DNA of 64,000 nt, taken from assembly GCA_030248065.1 (NCBI GenBank), contig JASAMV010008390.1, forward strand, positions 1-64,000, given 5' to 3'. Positions 10,568-22,300 of the stretch are shown piece after piece (positions within the stretch are counted from its first letter, which is position 1; every line of letters starts with the position of its first letter). The stretch is from Rhynchonema sp. JSB1_4 (Eukaryota > Nematoda > Chromadorea > Monhysterida > Xyalidae). The notes under the pieces are model-generated. The model did not search any database and was not told the origin of the DNA. It saw nothing but the letters and a program-made list of their open reading frames with translations. The position numbers and the translations under genes are program-made.

Positions 10568-10997
10568 TACCGTAAAAACCTAAATACAGCCCCCCGGAAT
10601 AGAGCCCCCCCCCCGTAATACAGCCCCCCCAAAAAGGGGTCCGTGAATTAATAGAGCCCCCCTCCCCCCGGAATAAACCCCCCCCCCAAAGTAACATCCC
10701 CTTATACACTAGTGTATTAAGGCTTGATAGTGCTGCACAGGTACATTCATGCACGTTTGTTGTTCGTTCAGAGCACATAATACGCCTCTTATTGACGAAT
10801 AGACACGAATAAATGCAATTACAAGCGAAAAAACATCCTTTCAAACCCCTTTTTGGGGTTTTTAGGGGTATTTCTGGGAACAATTTTTTCCGGTTTGGGT
10901 CTGTGAATTAATATATGCCCCCCCCGTAATAGAGCCCCCCCAAAATGGGGTCAGTGAGTTAATAGAGCCCCCCCCTTCTATTTAGGTTTTTACGGTA
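10568..10997. mobile_element. TA-target element, ACCGTAAAAACCTAAATA family, copy B
   Basis: Ends TACCGTAAAAACCTAAATAC and TATTTAGGTTTTTACGGTA. The central block matches copy A in reverse. Immediately downstream (10998-11330) is the CTATCGTCAACAC-containing segment, repeated in reverse at about 11905-12217 and directly at 14250-14575. Confidence 0.85.
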
Positions 10998-12217
10998 TCT
11001 ATCGTCAACACTTATGGGCAAATTTATCTATCCCCAACAAAATCTGGGAACAATCTACTACTATCGTCGAAAAGGCCCATAACCACATCATCCAATTTCA
11101 ATTTAAAATCGTGACTTTCTACGGTAAATTAGCCAACATTTCTTGCGATTTAGCACATTTGGACCGACCTACATGGTTTTCACAAACATAAAAACTGTAA
11201 TTTTTGCAACAAAAAATTTTTCTTCAACTTATGATCAGAAAAAAGTCGGGCCTCGGGCCGAAAAAAATCTGGCCGATTCCCACCTCTGCTTGCGTGTACA
11301 GCAGAATACAGTACCGCTTGAGAAATTAGCTGTTAGGGGGGCGTCCCCCGCCCCCCCCCCCCCCCCGCCCCCCCCCCCCCCCCCCCCCCCCCCCGGGGGG
11401 GGGTCCATCCCCCAGCTAGGATTGGGGGGCCCCCTCCTCCCAAGATGTTGAGACACCTTCCCTATCCCCAGGGGTGGTGAGTACCCTCCCACCCCCCCCC
11501 CCCCCTAATAATGACGTAAAGCTTTTATGGAAGATCAGCATAAAAAGACTCAATAATGACAGTACCCTAAGAACTCATTTTAGGGGTATTTTTGGAACAT
11601 TTTTTGAGATTTTGGGCAGCGAAAAAATCAGCCCCAAAAAATCAGCCCTAAAAGGGGTCAGTGAAAAAATCAGCCCCTTGTATTTAGGTTTTACGGTATT
11701 GTAGGATCGGAAATAGCCGGGGTTCTATTTTTTATGGGGTCATTTTGTGGGGTTAATTGGGTGGGGCAATGGGCCTGGGGGTTTATTTTTCATTTGTCTC
11801 CCCGCCCCGACGAAAAAAATCACTTTTCTTTTAATAATGCCCATAAAAATGGCCTCTTTATGGTATTTTCTTTTTCTACCTTTAACAGCGTTAATTATGC
11901 TTAAAAAGCGGTACTGTATTTGCTGTACACGCAAGCAGAGGTGGGAATGGAGATTTTTTTCGGCCCGAGGCCGACTTTTTTCTGATATAAGTTGAAGAAA
12001 AATTTTTTGTTGCAAAAATTACAGTTTTTATGTTTGTGAAAACCATGTAGGTCGGTCCAAATGTGCTAAATCGCAAGAAATGTTGGCTAATTTACCGTAG
12101 AAAGTCACGATTTTAAATTGAAATTGGATGATGTGGTTATGGGCCTTTTCGACGATAGTAGTAGATTGTTCAGATTTTGTTGGGGATAGATAAATTTGCC
12201 ATAAGTGTTGACGATAG

Positions 12218-12629
12218 TACGTAAAAACCTAAATAGAAGGGGGCTCTATTAACTCACTGACCCCATTTTGGGGGGCTCTATTACGGGGGGGCTCTATTAA
12301 TTCACTACCCAAACCGGAAAAAATTGTTCCCAGAAATACCCCTAAAAACCCCAAAAAGGGGTTTGAAAGGATGTTTTTTCGCTTGTAATTGCATTTATTC
12401 GTGTCTATTCGTCAATAAGAGGCGTATTATGTCTCTGAACGAACAACAAACGTGCATGAATGTACCTGTGACATATCAAGCCTTAATACACTAGTGTATA
12501 AGGGGATGTTACTTTGGGGGGGGGGTTTATTCCGGGGGGAGGGGGGCTTATTAATTCACTGACCCCTTTTTGGGGGGCTGTATTACGGGGGGGCTCTATT
12601 CGGGGGGCTGTATTTAGGTTTTTACGGTA
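12218..12629. mobile_element. TA-target element, ACCGTAAAAACCTAAATA family, copy C
   Basis: The left end is slightly decayed (TACGTAAAAACCTAAATAG); the right end TTTAGGTTTTTACGGTA is intact. It is the inverted-duplication partner of copy B. The central block has several small deletions relative to the other copies. Confidence 0.8.
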
Positions 12630-13810
12630 GATGAATTTGGGGGACCCCAATCCACTGTAGTGGCTGGCAGTGTAGTTCCTGGTCCGGAGGGGGAACAGAC
12701 GTACCCTCCACTATTTTCGGAGGGGGAACAGAGAACAGACGTACCTACCTGGGGGGGGAGGGGGGGAAGTCCCAGTTTGGGGGGGGGGGGGGACGGAAAA
12801 AAGTCATTTTTTGAGGTCGAAAAATTGGACTATTTTTGCCTTCTTTTGCGACAAATCCCCTATAAAAAGGGTATTTTGGCGTTTTTTTGGAGGTTTCACT
12901 TAAAGTTTACCTATTTTTGGCCTAAAAATGCCTATTTTAGGCCTAAATTTGCCCATTTTAGGAAAAAATTGGGGGAGCAGACGTACCCGGAGGGGGAACA
13001 GTGGGGCAGGCGTCCTCGGAGGGGGACAGACGTACCCGAGGGGGGCCCCCCCTTCCCCCACCCCAGGAACTACACTGGGGCTGGGGGCAGTGTAGTGGCT
13101 GGGGGGATTCCCCCAGTGGTGTCGCGGGGGGGGTGGGGGGGAACCCCCTCCGTACAGTAGGTAGGTTGCCGCCCCTCGCCTGGTACAGTAGGTAGGTTGC
13201 CGCCCCTCCCCTGGTACAGTAGGTAGGTTGCCGCCCCACCTAACTTTTCACCCAAAACATTCATTTTTGGCTTAAAATTGCATAAAATTAGCATATTTGT
13301 CTGCAAATAGGAGAAAAATCGCGCGCTGCGCGCGAAATTAGTGTTTTAGGCCACATTTTCTTCAGTATTTAGACATAAAAAATTTCGGTTTCCAGATGAC
13401 CCCCCCCCCCAAGTGGTACGACCCCCCCCCTAGCTCGGCTGGTACAGTAGGTAGGTTGCCGCCCCGCATTTTGGGTGGTACAGTAGGTTGCCGCCCCGCC
13501 TGGGTAGCTACACCACTGATTCCCCCTAAGGGGAAAATTTTTTTTGAGGCCGAAAATTTGGCTCATTTTTGCCCCTTTTAGGAAAAAAATCTCATTAAAA
13601 AAGGTATTTTGGCGATTTTTGACGACAATGACCTAAAAATCACTCATTTTATGCCTAAAAATGCCTATTTTACTCCAAAATTTGCCTATTTTAGGTAAAA
13701 ATTGGGGGAGCAGCGTACCCGGAGGGGGAACACCAGTGGGGCAGGCGTACCATGGAGGGGGAACAGACGCAGCCCCGAGGGGGGACCCCCCCCTTCCCCC
13801 CAGGAAAAAC

Positions 13811-14249
13811 TACCGTAAAAACCTAAATACAGCCCCCCCGGAATAGAGCCCCCCCCCTAATACAGCCCCCCCAAAAAGGGGTCAGTGAATTAATAGAGCC
13901 CTCCCCGAATAGAGCCCCCCCCATAACCCCTCAGACCCACCCCCAAGTAACCTCCCCTATACAGTGGTGTATTAAGGCTTGATAGTGCTGCACAGGTACA
14001 TTTATGCACGTTTGTTGTTCGTTCAGAGCACATAATACGCCTCTTATTGACGAATAGACACGAATAAATGCAATTACAAGCGAAAAAACATCCTTTCAAA
14101 CCCCTTTTTGGGGTTTTTAGGGGTATTTCTGGGAACAATTTTTTCCGGTTTGGGTCAGTGAATTAATAGAAGCCCCCCCGTAATAGAGCCCCCCAAAATG
14201 GGGTCAGTGAGTTAATAGAGCCCCCCCTTCTATTTAGGTTTTTACGGTA
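13811..14249. mobile_element. TA-target element, ACCGTAAAAACCTAAATA family, copy D
   Basis: Both ends intact. It is the inverted-duplication partner of copy A and also lies in direct orientation relative to copy B. It is followed at 14250-14794 by the longer form of the CTATCGTCAACAC segment, whose reverse copy is at about 11700-12217. Confidence 0.85.
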
Positions 14250-15105
14250 TCTATCGTCAACACTTATGGGCAAATTTATCTATCCCCAACAAAATCTGGG
14301 AACAATCTACTACTATCGTCGAAAAGGCCCATAACCACATCATCCAATTTCAATTTAAAATCGTGACTTTCTACGGTAAATTAGCCAACATTTCTTGCGA
14401 TTTAGCACATTTGGACCGACCTACATGGTTTTCACAAACATAAAAACTGTAATTTTTGCAACAAAAAATTTTTCTTCAACTTATGATCAGAAAAAAGTCG
14501 GGCCTCGGGCCGAAAAAAATCTGGCCGATTCCCACCTCTGCTTGCGTGTACAGCAGAATACAGTACCGCTTTTTAAGCATAATTAACGCTGTTAAAGGTA
14601 GAAAAAGAAAATACCATAAAGAGGCCATTTTTATGGGCATTATTAAAAGAAAAGTGATTTTTTTCGTCGGGGCGGGGAGACAAATGAAAAATAGAACCCC
14701 CCAGGCCCATTGGCCCCCCACCCCACAAATTGAACCCCACAAAATGACCCCAGTGAAAAAATAGAACCCCGGGTTCTATTTCCGATTCCTACAATACCGT
14801 AAAACCTAAAATACAAGGGGGCTGTATTTTTTCACTGACCCCTTTTAGGGGGGCTGTATTTTTTGGGGGGCTGTATTTTTTCGCTGCCCAAAATCTCAAA
14901 AAATGTTCCAAAAATACCCCTAAAATGGAGTTCTGTCAGGGCGTTACTGGTCATTATTGAGTCTTTTTAGGTGCTGATCTTCCATAAAAGGCTTTACGTC
15001 AGTGTAGTGGCTAAGGGGGGGGGGGGGGGGTGGGGGGATTCCCCCTAAGGAGTTACCTTGCAACCACCCCTTGGGGGGATGAGGGGAAGGGTAGGTACCT
15101 TGCAA

Positions 15106-15675
15106 CAGTGCTGTGGCTGGAGCGAGGGGGGTCCCCAACGGACCCCAAAAAACAAAACAAAAAACAAAAAAAAAAAAAAACCAACCCCCACCCAACAAAA
15201 AAAAAAAAAAAAAAAACAAAAAAAAAAAACCAAACCCACCCACACCCCACCCCCCCCCCCAACCACCCCCCCCCCAATGGTACCCTACCCGCCCCGCCCT
15301 GGTACACTACCCCCTACCCGCCCCGCCCTGGTACCCTACCCCCTACCCGCCCCGCTCTGGTACCCTACCGCCCCGATTTTTGCCCTCAAAATGCCCATTT
15401 TTCGGTCAAAAATGACCAAATTTCGGCCGAAAACCCTTAAAAGTGCAAAAAATCGCGCGCTACGCGCGATACACACATACATGCACTTCATACCATATAA
15501 AAATAGGCACCCAAAAAAACTTGTATTGTACCCTACCCGCCCCGAAAAATCTTCCCCCCTCCCCCCAAACCGGATTCCCCCCCCCCCCAAGATCCCAGGT
15601 ACACTACCCCCCTCCCCGCCCCGGATTTTTCCACCTATGTACACTACCCGCCCCGCCAAAGTAGCCACAGCACTG
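15106..15675. mobile_element. hAT-like element (CAGTGCTGTGGCTGG family), nested
   Basis: Ends CAGTGCTGTGGCTGG and TAGCCACAGCACTG. Flanks CCTTGCAA (15098-15105) and CCTTGCAG (15676-15683) agree at 7 of 8 bases. It carries repeated GTACCCTACCCGCCCCGCCC-like words, an A/C-only tract (15144-15275) and the palindrome CGCGCGCTACGCGCG near 15452. It inserted into the TTGCAAGGTACC element, so it is the younger of the two. Confidence 0.85.
15144..15275. repeat. Strand-asymmetric A/C-only tract
   Basis: About 130 bases on the plus strand consist almost only of A and C, including A runs over 20 long. Frames crossing it give Lys/Pro-rich or Phe/Trp-rich nonsense and are not genes. Confidence 0.9.
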
Positions 15676-16280
15676 CCTTGCAGATGCAACCACCCCGGAG
15701 GGTACCTTGCAACCACCAATTTATGGTTTTTGTAGGCAGAAATAGGTGTTTTTCGACCTCAAAACCCCAAAAATCGCGCGCTCCGCGCGCAAACCTCCAT
15801 ATAATAGTTATTTTAGGCAAATTTTCGGCCAAAATGCAAAAAAGTACCAATTTTTCGGCCAAATTTGCAGTATAATGCATGCAAAAAAAACACCCTTTTT
15901 TCGGACCTCAGGGGTACCTTGCAACCTTCCGGAGGCTGGGTAGGGGGGTACCTTGCAACCATCTGGATCCATCCTCCCCCCAAGGGTACCTTGCAACCAT
16001 TTGCCTGTCACTACACTGCTTTACGTCATCATATACTCAACCACAAACGTTGTACACAAGGTGTCTTATACAAGAACTTGACTTTACGACCCCCAAGCAG
16101 GGAATTCCAAGTTGTAGGGGCTGTATTTTTGGGGGGCTCTATTTTTTCACTGACCCCTTTTAGGGGGGCTGTGTTTTTGGGGGCTCTGGGAATACGGTAC
16201 GGTAATCTCTGAGTTCTGAGATGTATTGATCGTTTGTGGAGTTTATTGATGAAACTGAGATTGCCTGCATTCTTTATTGT

Positions 16281-16291
16281 TTTTGTTTCAG
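16281..16291 (+). promoter_or_regulatory. Splice-acceptor-like site ahead of the Myt1 start codon
   Basis: A pyrimidine-rich TTTTGTTTCAG lies 54 bases before the ATG at 16346. No upstream 5' exon is needed for coding. It could accept a cis-spliced 5' UTR exon or a trans-spliced leader. Similar sites precede the other two plus-strand genes. Inference only. Confidence 0.4.
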
Positions 16292-16345
16292 CGCTGCTTG
16301 AAGTTGTATATTTGAACTTGATATACTTGGAAAACTGCGCTGCTG

Positions 16346-19300
16346 ATGTCATTCAAAACTCCGCGACCCGTACCGAAGTTTTACAGCGTCACCAAGGAAA
16401 AGAATTTCTCGACCAAACAGGTTCGTCATCGTCGTTTCGCAGATTCGGTGCCGGTGGTTTGGTTGGCTGCGGTCCAGCGTAACAGTGTTGGAGGTACTCT
16501 GGAGGGTGTATACCTGCTGTGCCGGGCTCAGAAAGGGGGGAGGGAAATACCTACTGTACCAGAGCCGATGGCCTGGCGGTGGGGGGGGGGTTTGGTACCA
16601 AGGGGGGCAGGGTTGTACTTGGAGTGTCCCCCCCCCAAATTCATCTATCTATCGTCAACGCTTTTTGATTTCATCTAGCTATCGTCAACACTTGTGGGCA
16701 AATCTATCTATCGTCAACAACAATCGACCCCAAAATGGCTCAAACCCAGTATTTTTTTACCCCAAAAAAGCAAAAAATCGCCCGCTACGCTCGGATTTAG
16801 TATATCTAAGTACATTTTTATTAGTATTTACACATTATTACCTACTTAGTGCACTGTACTATTATACCTTGATTTTTGGCTACCCCCAGCAGTGTAGTGG
16901 CAGGCAGATGGTTGCAAGGTACCCTTGGGGAGGGATGGATCCAGATGGTTGCAAGAAACCCCCTACCCAGCCTCCGAAAGGTTGCAAGGTACCCCTAGGG
17001 TCCGAAAAAAGGTGTTTTTTGCATGCATTATACTGCAAAATTGGCCAAAAAATTGGTACTTTTTTGCATTTTGGCCGAAAATTTGCCTACAATAGCTATT
17101 ATATGGAGGTTTGCGCGCTGGGTTTTGAGGTCGAAAAGTACTCATTTTTGTCTATGAAAACCATAAATTGATGGTTGCAAGGTACCCTCCGGGTACGGGA
17201 TGGTTGCAAGGTACCTACCCTTCCTCGCATCCCCCAACGGGTGGTTGCAAGGTACCTACCCCTTAGGGGGAATCCCCCCAGCCACTACACTGCCCCCAGC
17301 CCCAGTGTAGTTCCTGGGGGGAAGGGGGGGTCCCCCCTCGGGTACGTCTGTTCCCCCTCCATGGTACGCCTGCCCCACTGTTCCCCCTCCGGGTACGTCT
17401 GCTCCCCCAATTTTTACCTAAAATAGGCAAATTTTGGAGTAAAATAGGCATTTTTAGGCATAAAATGAGTGATTTTTAAGTCATTGTCGTCAAAAATCGC
17501 CAAAATACCTTTTTTAATGAGATTTTTTTCCTAAAAGGGGCAAAAATGAGCCAAATTTTCGGCCTCAAAAAATGACTTTTCTCCCCCCCACCCCTTTCTG
17601 CACCTTAAACTTTGTATTTTTCCTATATTTCATTTTTCGGGATTTTTGCTTTTTCGGGATTTTTTTTCGGGATTTTTTTTTCGCGATTTTCGACCCCACC
17701 CCCAAATTTGGGTCCTCCTCCCCCCCCCCTTCCGGGTCCCTCCCCCCTTCCCCCCCAGGTGGGTACGTCTGTTCCCCCTCCGAAAAAAGGGGGTACCGCC
17801 TGTTCCCCCTCCGGACCGGGAACTACACTGCCCAGCCCTCACCAACTATCTATCGTCAACAAGTTTGGGTCGACCGGTCGACTCCCCAGGTTTCGGACTT
17901 GGGTCATCCATCTATCGTCAACACATTTCGGGTCCCAATCTGTCTATCGTCAACAGCCTGACCCAGTACACACTGGGGGTTTGGTTTTTGGGTGAAAAAT
18001 TTTAATGTTTGAATTATTTCTGGAATCGTGTGAAAACGTGGTATTTGCGCGCGAATTTTAGGTAATTTGAGGCAAAAACCACCGATTTTACATTAATTTT
18101 GGCCATTTTGGTAAAAAAAAATTGGCACTTTTGGGGCAAAATTGGGAGGGATACCTAATGTACTATTCCAAACAGCGGGGGGATACTATACTGAAGAGTG
18201 TTGAAGTCAGTCGAAAACACTTGGTTTACACGCTTTTTGGCCCATTTCGGGCCGGTTAATTTTTGAGCTCGAGCCAATTTTTCACTGAAATCGAAAAACT
18301 CATCAGTTTTGCATTACAATTTTTTGGAAAAATTGGAATAAAGTACCGATATTTTTTCGATCAAAAAGCGAAAAGGTACCCACGGAAAAATAAATGGAAA
18401 AGTATTCGGATCTCGGAAAAAAACCGGTTTTTTCCGCCTGCCAGTATAGGGGATACCTACTGTACCAGGCGAAGGGGGATACCTACTGTGCTGGGGGGCT
18501 ACCCCACCTCCAACACTGCAGCGTAGTACTTGGGGGTGGGGGCAGTGTGGTTCCTGCGGCGGGGAAATTACCATAAAAACCTAAACACAAGGCTCGATAA
18601 TTCACTGACCCCATTTTGGGAGGTTTATTTCGGGAGGGCTCTGTTAGTTCACTGACCGAATCTGAAAATTGTTCAGAAATATATCCCTAAAAACCCTGAA
18701 AAGGGGGTTTGAATGGGTGTTTTTTCGCTTATAATCGCATTTATTCATGTCTATTCATCAATATGAGGTGCATTGTATGCTCTAAACGAACAACAAACGT
18801 GCACAAATGTACCTGTGCACAACTATTAAGCCTTGATACACTACTGTATTGGGGATTTTACTTAGGAGGCTCTATTAATTCATTGACCCCTTTTTGGGAG
18901 CTCTATTCCCGGGGGGCTGTATTTAGGTTTTTACGGTGGTGTACATCCCTACTTTTTCGGAGGGGAAATTGTGTACCTCCCGGCAGTGATGTTGTGTGTG
19001 TGACCGTGACCCAGTGATCTAGTTGGGGGCACTGATGTAGTTGGTCCGAGCAAGAAAGCTGGCTAGCTAGCCGGGTACCCGATTTGGGGGTATTGGTCCA
19101 GAAGTCAAAAACAAGGGTATAAAATTTGGTTGAAATTATGCTAAAAATAAGCCTCAAAATACGTATTTCTGTGCACGTGACCGTGAGAGAAAATTTGACT
19201 AGTTTGGCCCATACAATGGTCATTTTGACACTAAAATCAACACTTTTTTGTCTACTGGTTGGGGGCGTATGGGGGGATACCCCCAACTACAAGGCAGCTT

Positions 19301-22300
19301 TCTTGCTCCCAAACTGGCTTGCTAGTTTTCTTCCTTCGGTCATCAAGTCAAAAACAGTGTTGATTTTAGTGCCAAAATGACCAACTTACGCACCAAAATG
19401 GTCAAATTCGCTCAAATTTTCTCACACGTGCACAAAAATACCCGTGTTAAGGCTTATTTTAGCATAATTTCAACCACTTTTTATACCCCTGTTTTTGACT
19501 TCTGGACCAATACCTCCAAATCGGGGTACCCGAGTAGCGAGCTGGCTTTCCTGCTGGGACCAACTGCATCACTGCCGTGACCGCGCCATTTTGTTTTTCA
19601 TGCATGTTCCAGCTTGTTGCAGGAACGCAAGCCGGGCTCAACATATCGCAGTCGACCGGCAGCCGTGCCGAAAACTGCGCCCGTCGCCGCGCGCTCTTTC
19701 CATTATCGATTTGGAAATCAAAAACCGACGTTTGTCACATTCAAATCGCAGTCCGACAGTTGTGAGTAGCAGTCGCTGTACGATGTTTTTAGTTCGCTTT
19801 TTTGTAAAATTTTGTCGTTTTGCTTTTCTTAAGTTCGATTCTCATTTCCTGAATGTATTTTTTAGTTCTTGAGCTTCTGTCGTCCACTCATTACGACGAA
19901 GGTTCGGTGGCGACCTATTTTGATCAATGTTTCACAATCGAGGAGAAAATCGGCGAAGGATCGTTCGGCGAGGTGGGACAACAATGCTTGATTTCCAATC
20001 AACGAACAATATATCGCTGTTCTAAATTATGTTTCAGCATAGGCGTCTTTAACTGAGTTAAGTCTGATTCTGTTCAGGTGTTCCGCGTTCGCAGCAAAGA
20101 AGACGGTTGTTTGTACGCTATCAAGCGATCGCGTGAAGGTTAGCCACGTTTATGAACACGCTTCGACCCTTCTACCGATATTTGCTCCATGGCAGCGCTG
20201 TGATTGCAATCATAACCAATGTGTTTGGCAGGTTTCCGCAGCGAGTGTGATCGAAATGCAAAGCTGACAGAAGTGCACAAACACCAACAATTGCCGAAAC
20301 ATTCGAATCTGGTTCGCTTGTACTGCGCGTGGGAGGAGCGCGGACAATTGTACATTCAGACAGAGTTGTGTAGGTGCAGGTATGTAATCAGCGGTTTGGC
20401 AACTTTCAACTACACCTGGGCTCTGTACATGGATGAATCGACCGGGCTGGACCTGAGTTGTTATTCACTGGACCGCGCAGAGGAGTAATCAGAAGAACAA
20501 CGGTAGATTGGGGCCATCCTGTCGCTCAGTATGTAGAGAGACTCACCACAAAGAAGTTCATCGTCGAGAGTCAGCTGTAATTGGGGACACTAATAATAAT
20601 GTGCTTGTTTTTTTATCTATTGTGTCTGCAATTTACGAAAGGACTGCCAATGCCAGTTATTATCAAATTTTTCTGTTTCCAGTCTCGCTGATCTCGTCGA
20701 CAATCGCGATGGTCCGCTGAGTGAACATCAAATCTGGAACTATTTTGTTGATCTGTTGCTGGTATGACATGAGAAATAACTTTGTGTATCCTTGTTCTCG
20801 TCACGAGTGTTTCATCATTTTCCCGAATAATGTCATTTTGCAGGCCATCAAGCATCTGCATGATCACAACCTAATTCATTTGGACATAAAACCGGAGAAT
20901 ATTTTCATTGCCAATGATGGAATTTGTAAATTGGGTGATTTTGGATTGGTGCTCGATTTGGATAAGGTAAGGTACTACCATATGTTGTGGTTACAGTATG
21001 TCTTTTTCGGGCTGTCACGCTGCTACTTAAAAGTTTCAAATTTTAAAACCATTATTTTCTGGTAGTTTCGACCATGCTCTATTCTCCTATCACATTTTCA
21101 TTTCTGTCACAAAGAACGGCCTGAAAGTTTAGGGACAGAATTGATTTGTACTCTCGAAAAATGTGGCCGATTTTGGAATGTTTCGTACCCCCAACGAGTG
21201 AAGAATCGCTTTGAGTCACTGAAGTTATAATGATAGGTTAACCAACCAGAAGCTGTTGTGATCGTATGCATGTATTACCTGACCTCCAGCTAGGTCCCTC
21301 GACCAAGAGATAGAGAATCAAGGAGCTTGAAATTTGTGCCTCACATGTACTATCAATGCTTTCCAGTGACGTGTAACAGTTTGCCATGCTCCCTTTCCTG
21401 CAGTAGTGTCCCGAGCTCTATAATCGACATCGACTATTTTCAAAATTGACACTGTGTGTAAGCGCTTTTAATCGAAATGCAGGGTCGGCCAACCGAACCA
21501 CAAGAGGGCGACTCGAAATACATGGCACCTGAACTACTGCAAGCACCACCGACAAAAGCCGCTGACATTTTCAGGTACAGTGCAGTTGCAGTGCCATTTT
21601 GAAGTCAACAACCAAAAGTGACTTGTCTACAATGATTTATACGCTTTTAACATGGCTTTCGTTTTTGCAGTTTGGGCGTGTCAATCCTCGAAATCGCATG
21701 TGATCTCGATGTGCCAGCGCGCGGGCCCGGTTGGAGACTGTTGCGAAAGAATCATCTGCCAACCGAATTGATGTCAGGTTAATGGCCTTCTTGGATTTTG
21801 ACGAACTGCGCACACATTATGTTTGTATTGCTAAGGTATCAAGCAGGGTGATCGCGTTGCATTCGTGTTGTCGTGACCTATCACGAGTCGTGATAGGTTT
21901 GAAAGAGGCTCACTGACAAAGCGATTAGCTCGGCTGGACAACTTGTTTGCTGGTTTCGAAACCGTTAGCACCTTTCTATCCAAGTGTTCGTTCAAATATC
22001 CTCAATACAGAATGTCCGGTCATGGTAGGCCCAGTCGATTACCAACTGTTATGGTGTCGGCCAACAACCAATCATGTTTATTTTATCCATTTTGCTCACA
22101 GATGTGTCGCCATCGCTTCGTCATGCCATCCAGCTAATGATGCATTCCAATCCCCATCTGCGCCCATCTGCCAACGACCTGCTCAAACTGTCCGCTGTTC
22201 GACCCATACTGTATCGACGAAAATTCTATCATTTCTGGCGCTACATGGTTAGCTGTGTGTTTGGCGTGCGTTGTTTGGGCCTCGGACAAATCGTGCTCCA

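Larger units (their letters stand above)
8946..14249. repeat. Large inverted duplication of nested elements, about 5.3 kb
   Basis: The order of elements from 8946 to about 11325 reappears in reverse complement from about 11905 to 14249, centred near 11600. Matching pairs include the TA elements 8946-9367 and 13811-14249, the hAT elements 9653-10075 and about 13114-13518, the hAT elements 10114-10529 and about 12670-13085, and the TA elements 10568-10997 and 12218-12629. The spacer (about 11326-11904) contains poly-C/poly-G and a fragment of the TACCGTAAAACC family. Because nested insertions are shared at the same places, one duplication event is more likely than independent insertions. An assembly artefact cannot be excluded, given long homopolymers at 10021-10062 and 11337-11403. 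Confidence 0.75.
15000..16018. mobile_element. hAT-like element (TTGCAAGGTACC-repeat family) containing another hAT element
   Basis: Ends CAGTGTAGTGGC and a GTCACTACACTG-type terminus, with perfect 8-bp target duplication CTTTACGT at 14992-14999 and 16019-16026. GGTACCTTGCAACCA recurs several times near both ends. The GC palindrome CGCGCGCTCCGCGCG lies near 15773. A second hAT element is nested at 15106-15675. A relative lies at 16890-17292. Confidence 0.9.
14795..16204. mobile_element. TA-target element, TACCGTAAAACCTAAAATACA family, copy 2, hAT-interrupted
   Basis: Left end TACCGTAAAACCTAAAATAC at 14795, right end AATACGGTACGGTA near 16204. It is interrupted by the hAT element 15000-16018. 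Its internal segment GTCATCATATACTCAACCAC is uninterrupted here but split in copy 1 (5376-6313), while CTTTACGT is split here and intact there, so each copy is an empty site for the other's insertion. Confidence 0.8.
16483..18518. mobile_element. hAT-like element (CAGTGTTGGAGG family) with nested insertions, in Myt1 intron 1
   Basis: Left end CAGTGTTGGAGGTA at 16483, right end CACCTCCAACACTG at 18518. Flanks CAGCGTAA (16475-16482) and CAGCGTAG (18519-18526) agree at 7 of 8 bases. Near the ends are ATACCTACTGTACCA repeats. The middle is filled by a CTATCTATCGTCAACA-rich segment, a TTGCAAGGTACC element (16890-17292) and a CAGTGTAGTTCCTGG element (17303-17830). Complete, less disturbed relatives are at 43806-44258 and 26218-26308. 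Confidence 0.8.

Noticed and set aside
9653..13518. CRISPR-like array from the repeated GGCGGCAACCTACC words
   Set aside because: Repeats are subterminal parts of hAT elements with irregular spacing in an animal genome.
15030..15735. Frames of up to 225 codons across the A/C tract
   Set aside because: Low-complexity Lys/Pro or Phe/Trp runs caused by strand-asymmetric repeats inside a hAT element; not protein-like.
1..20000. Transposase genes for the hAT and TA elements
   Set aside because: No frame with transposase motifs (hAT dimerisation or RNase-H-like catalytic regions, DD34D/E) was seen; all elements appear non-autonomous.
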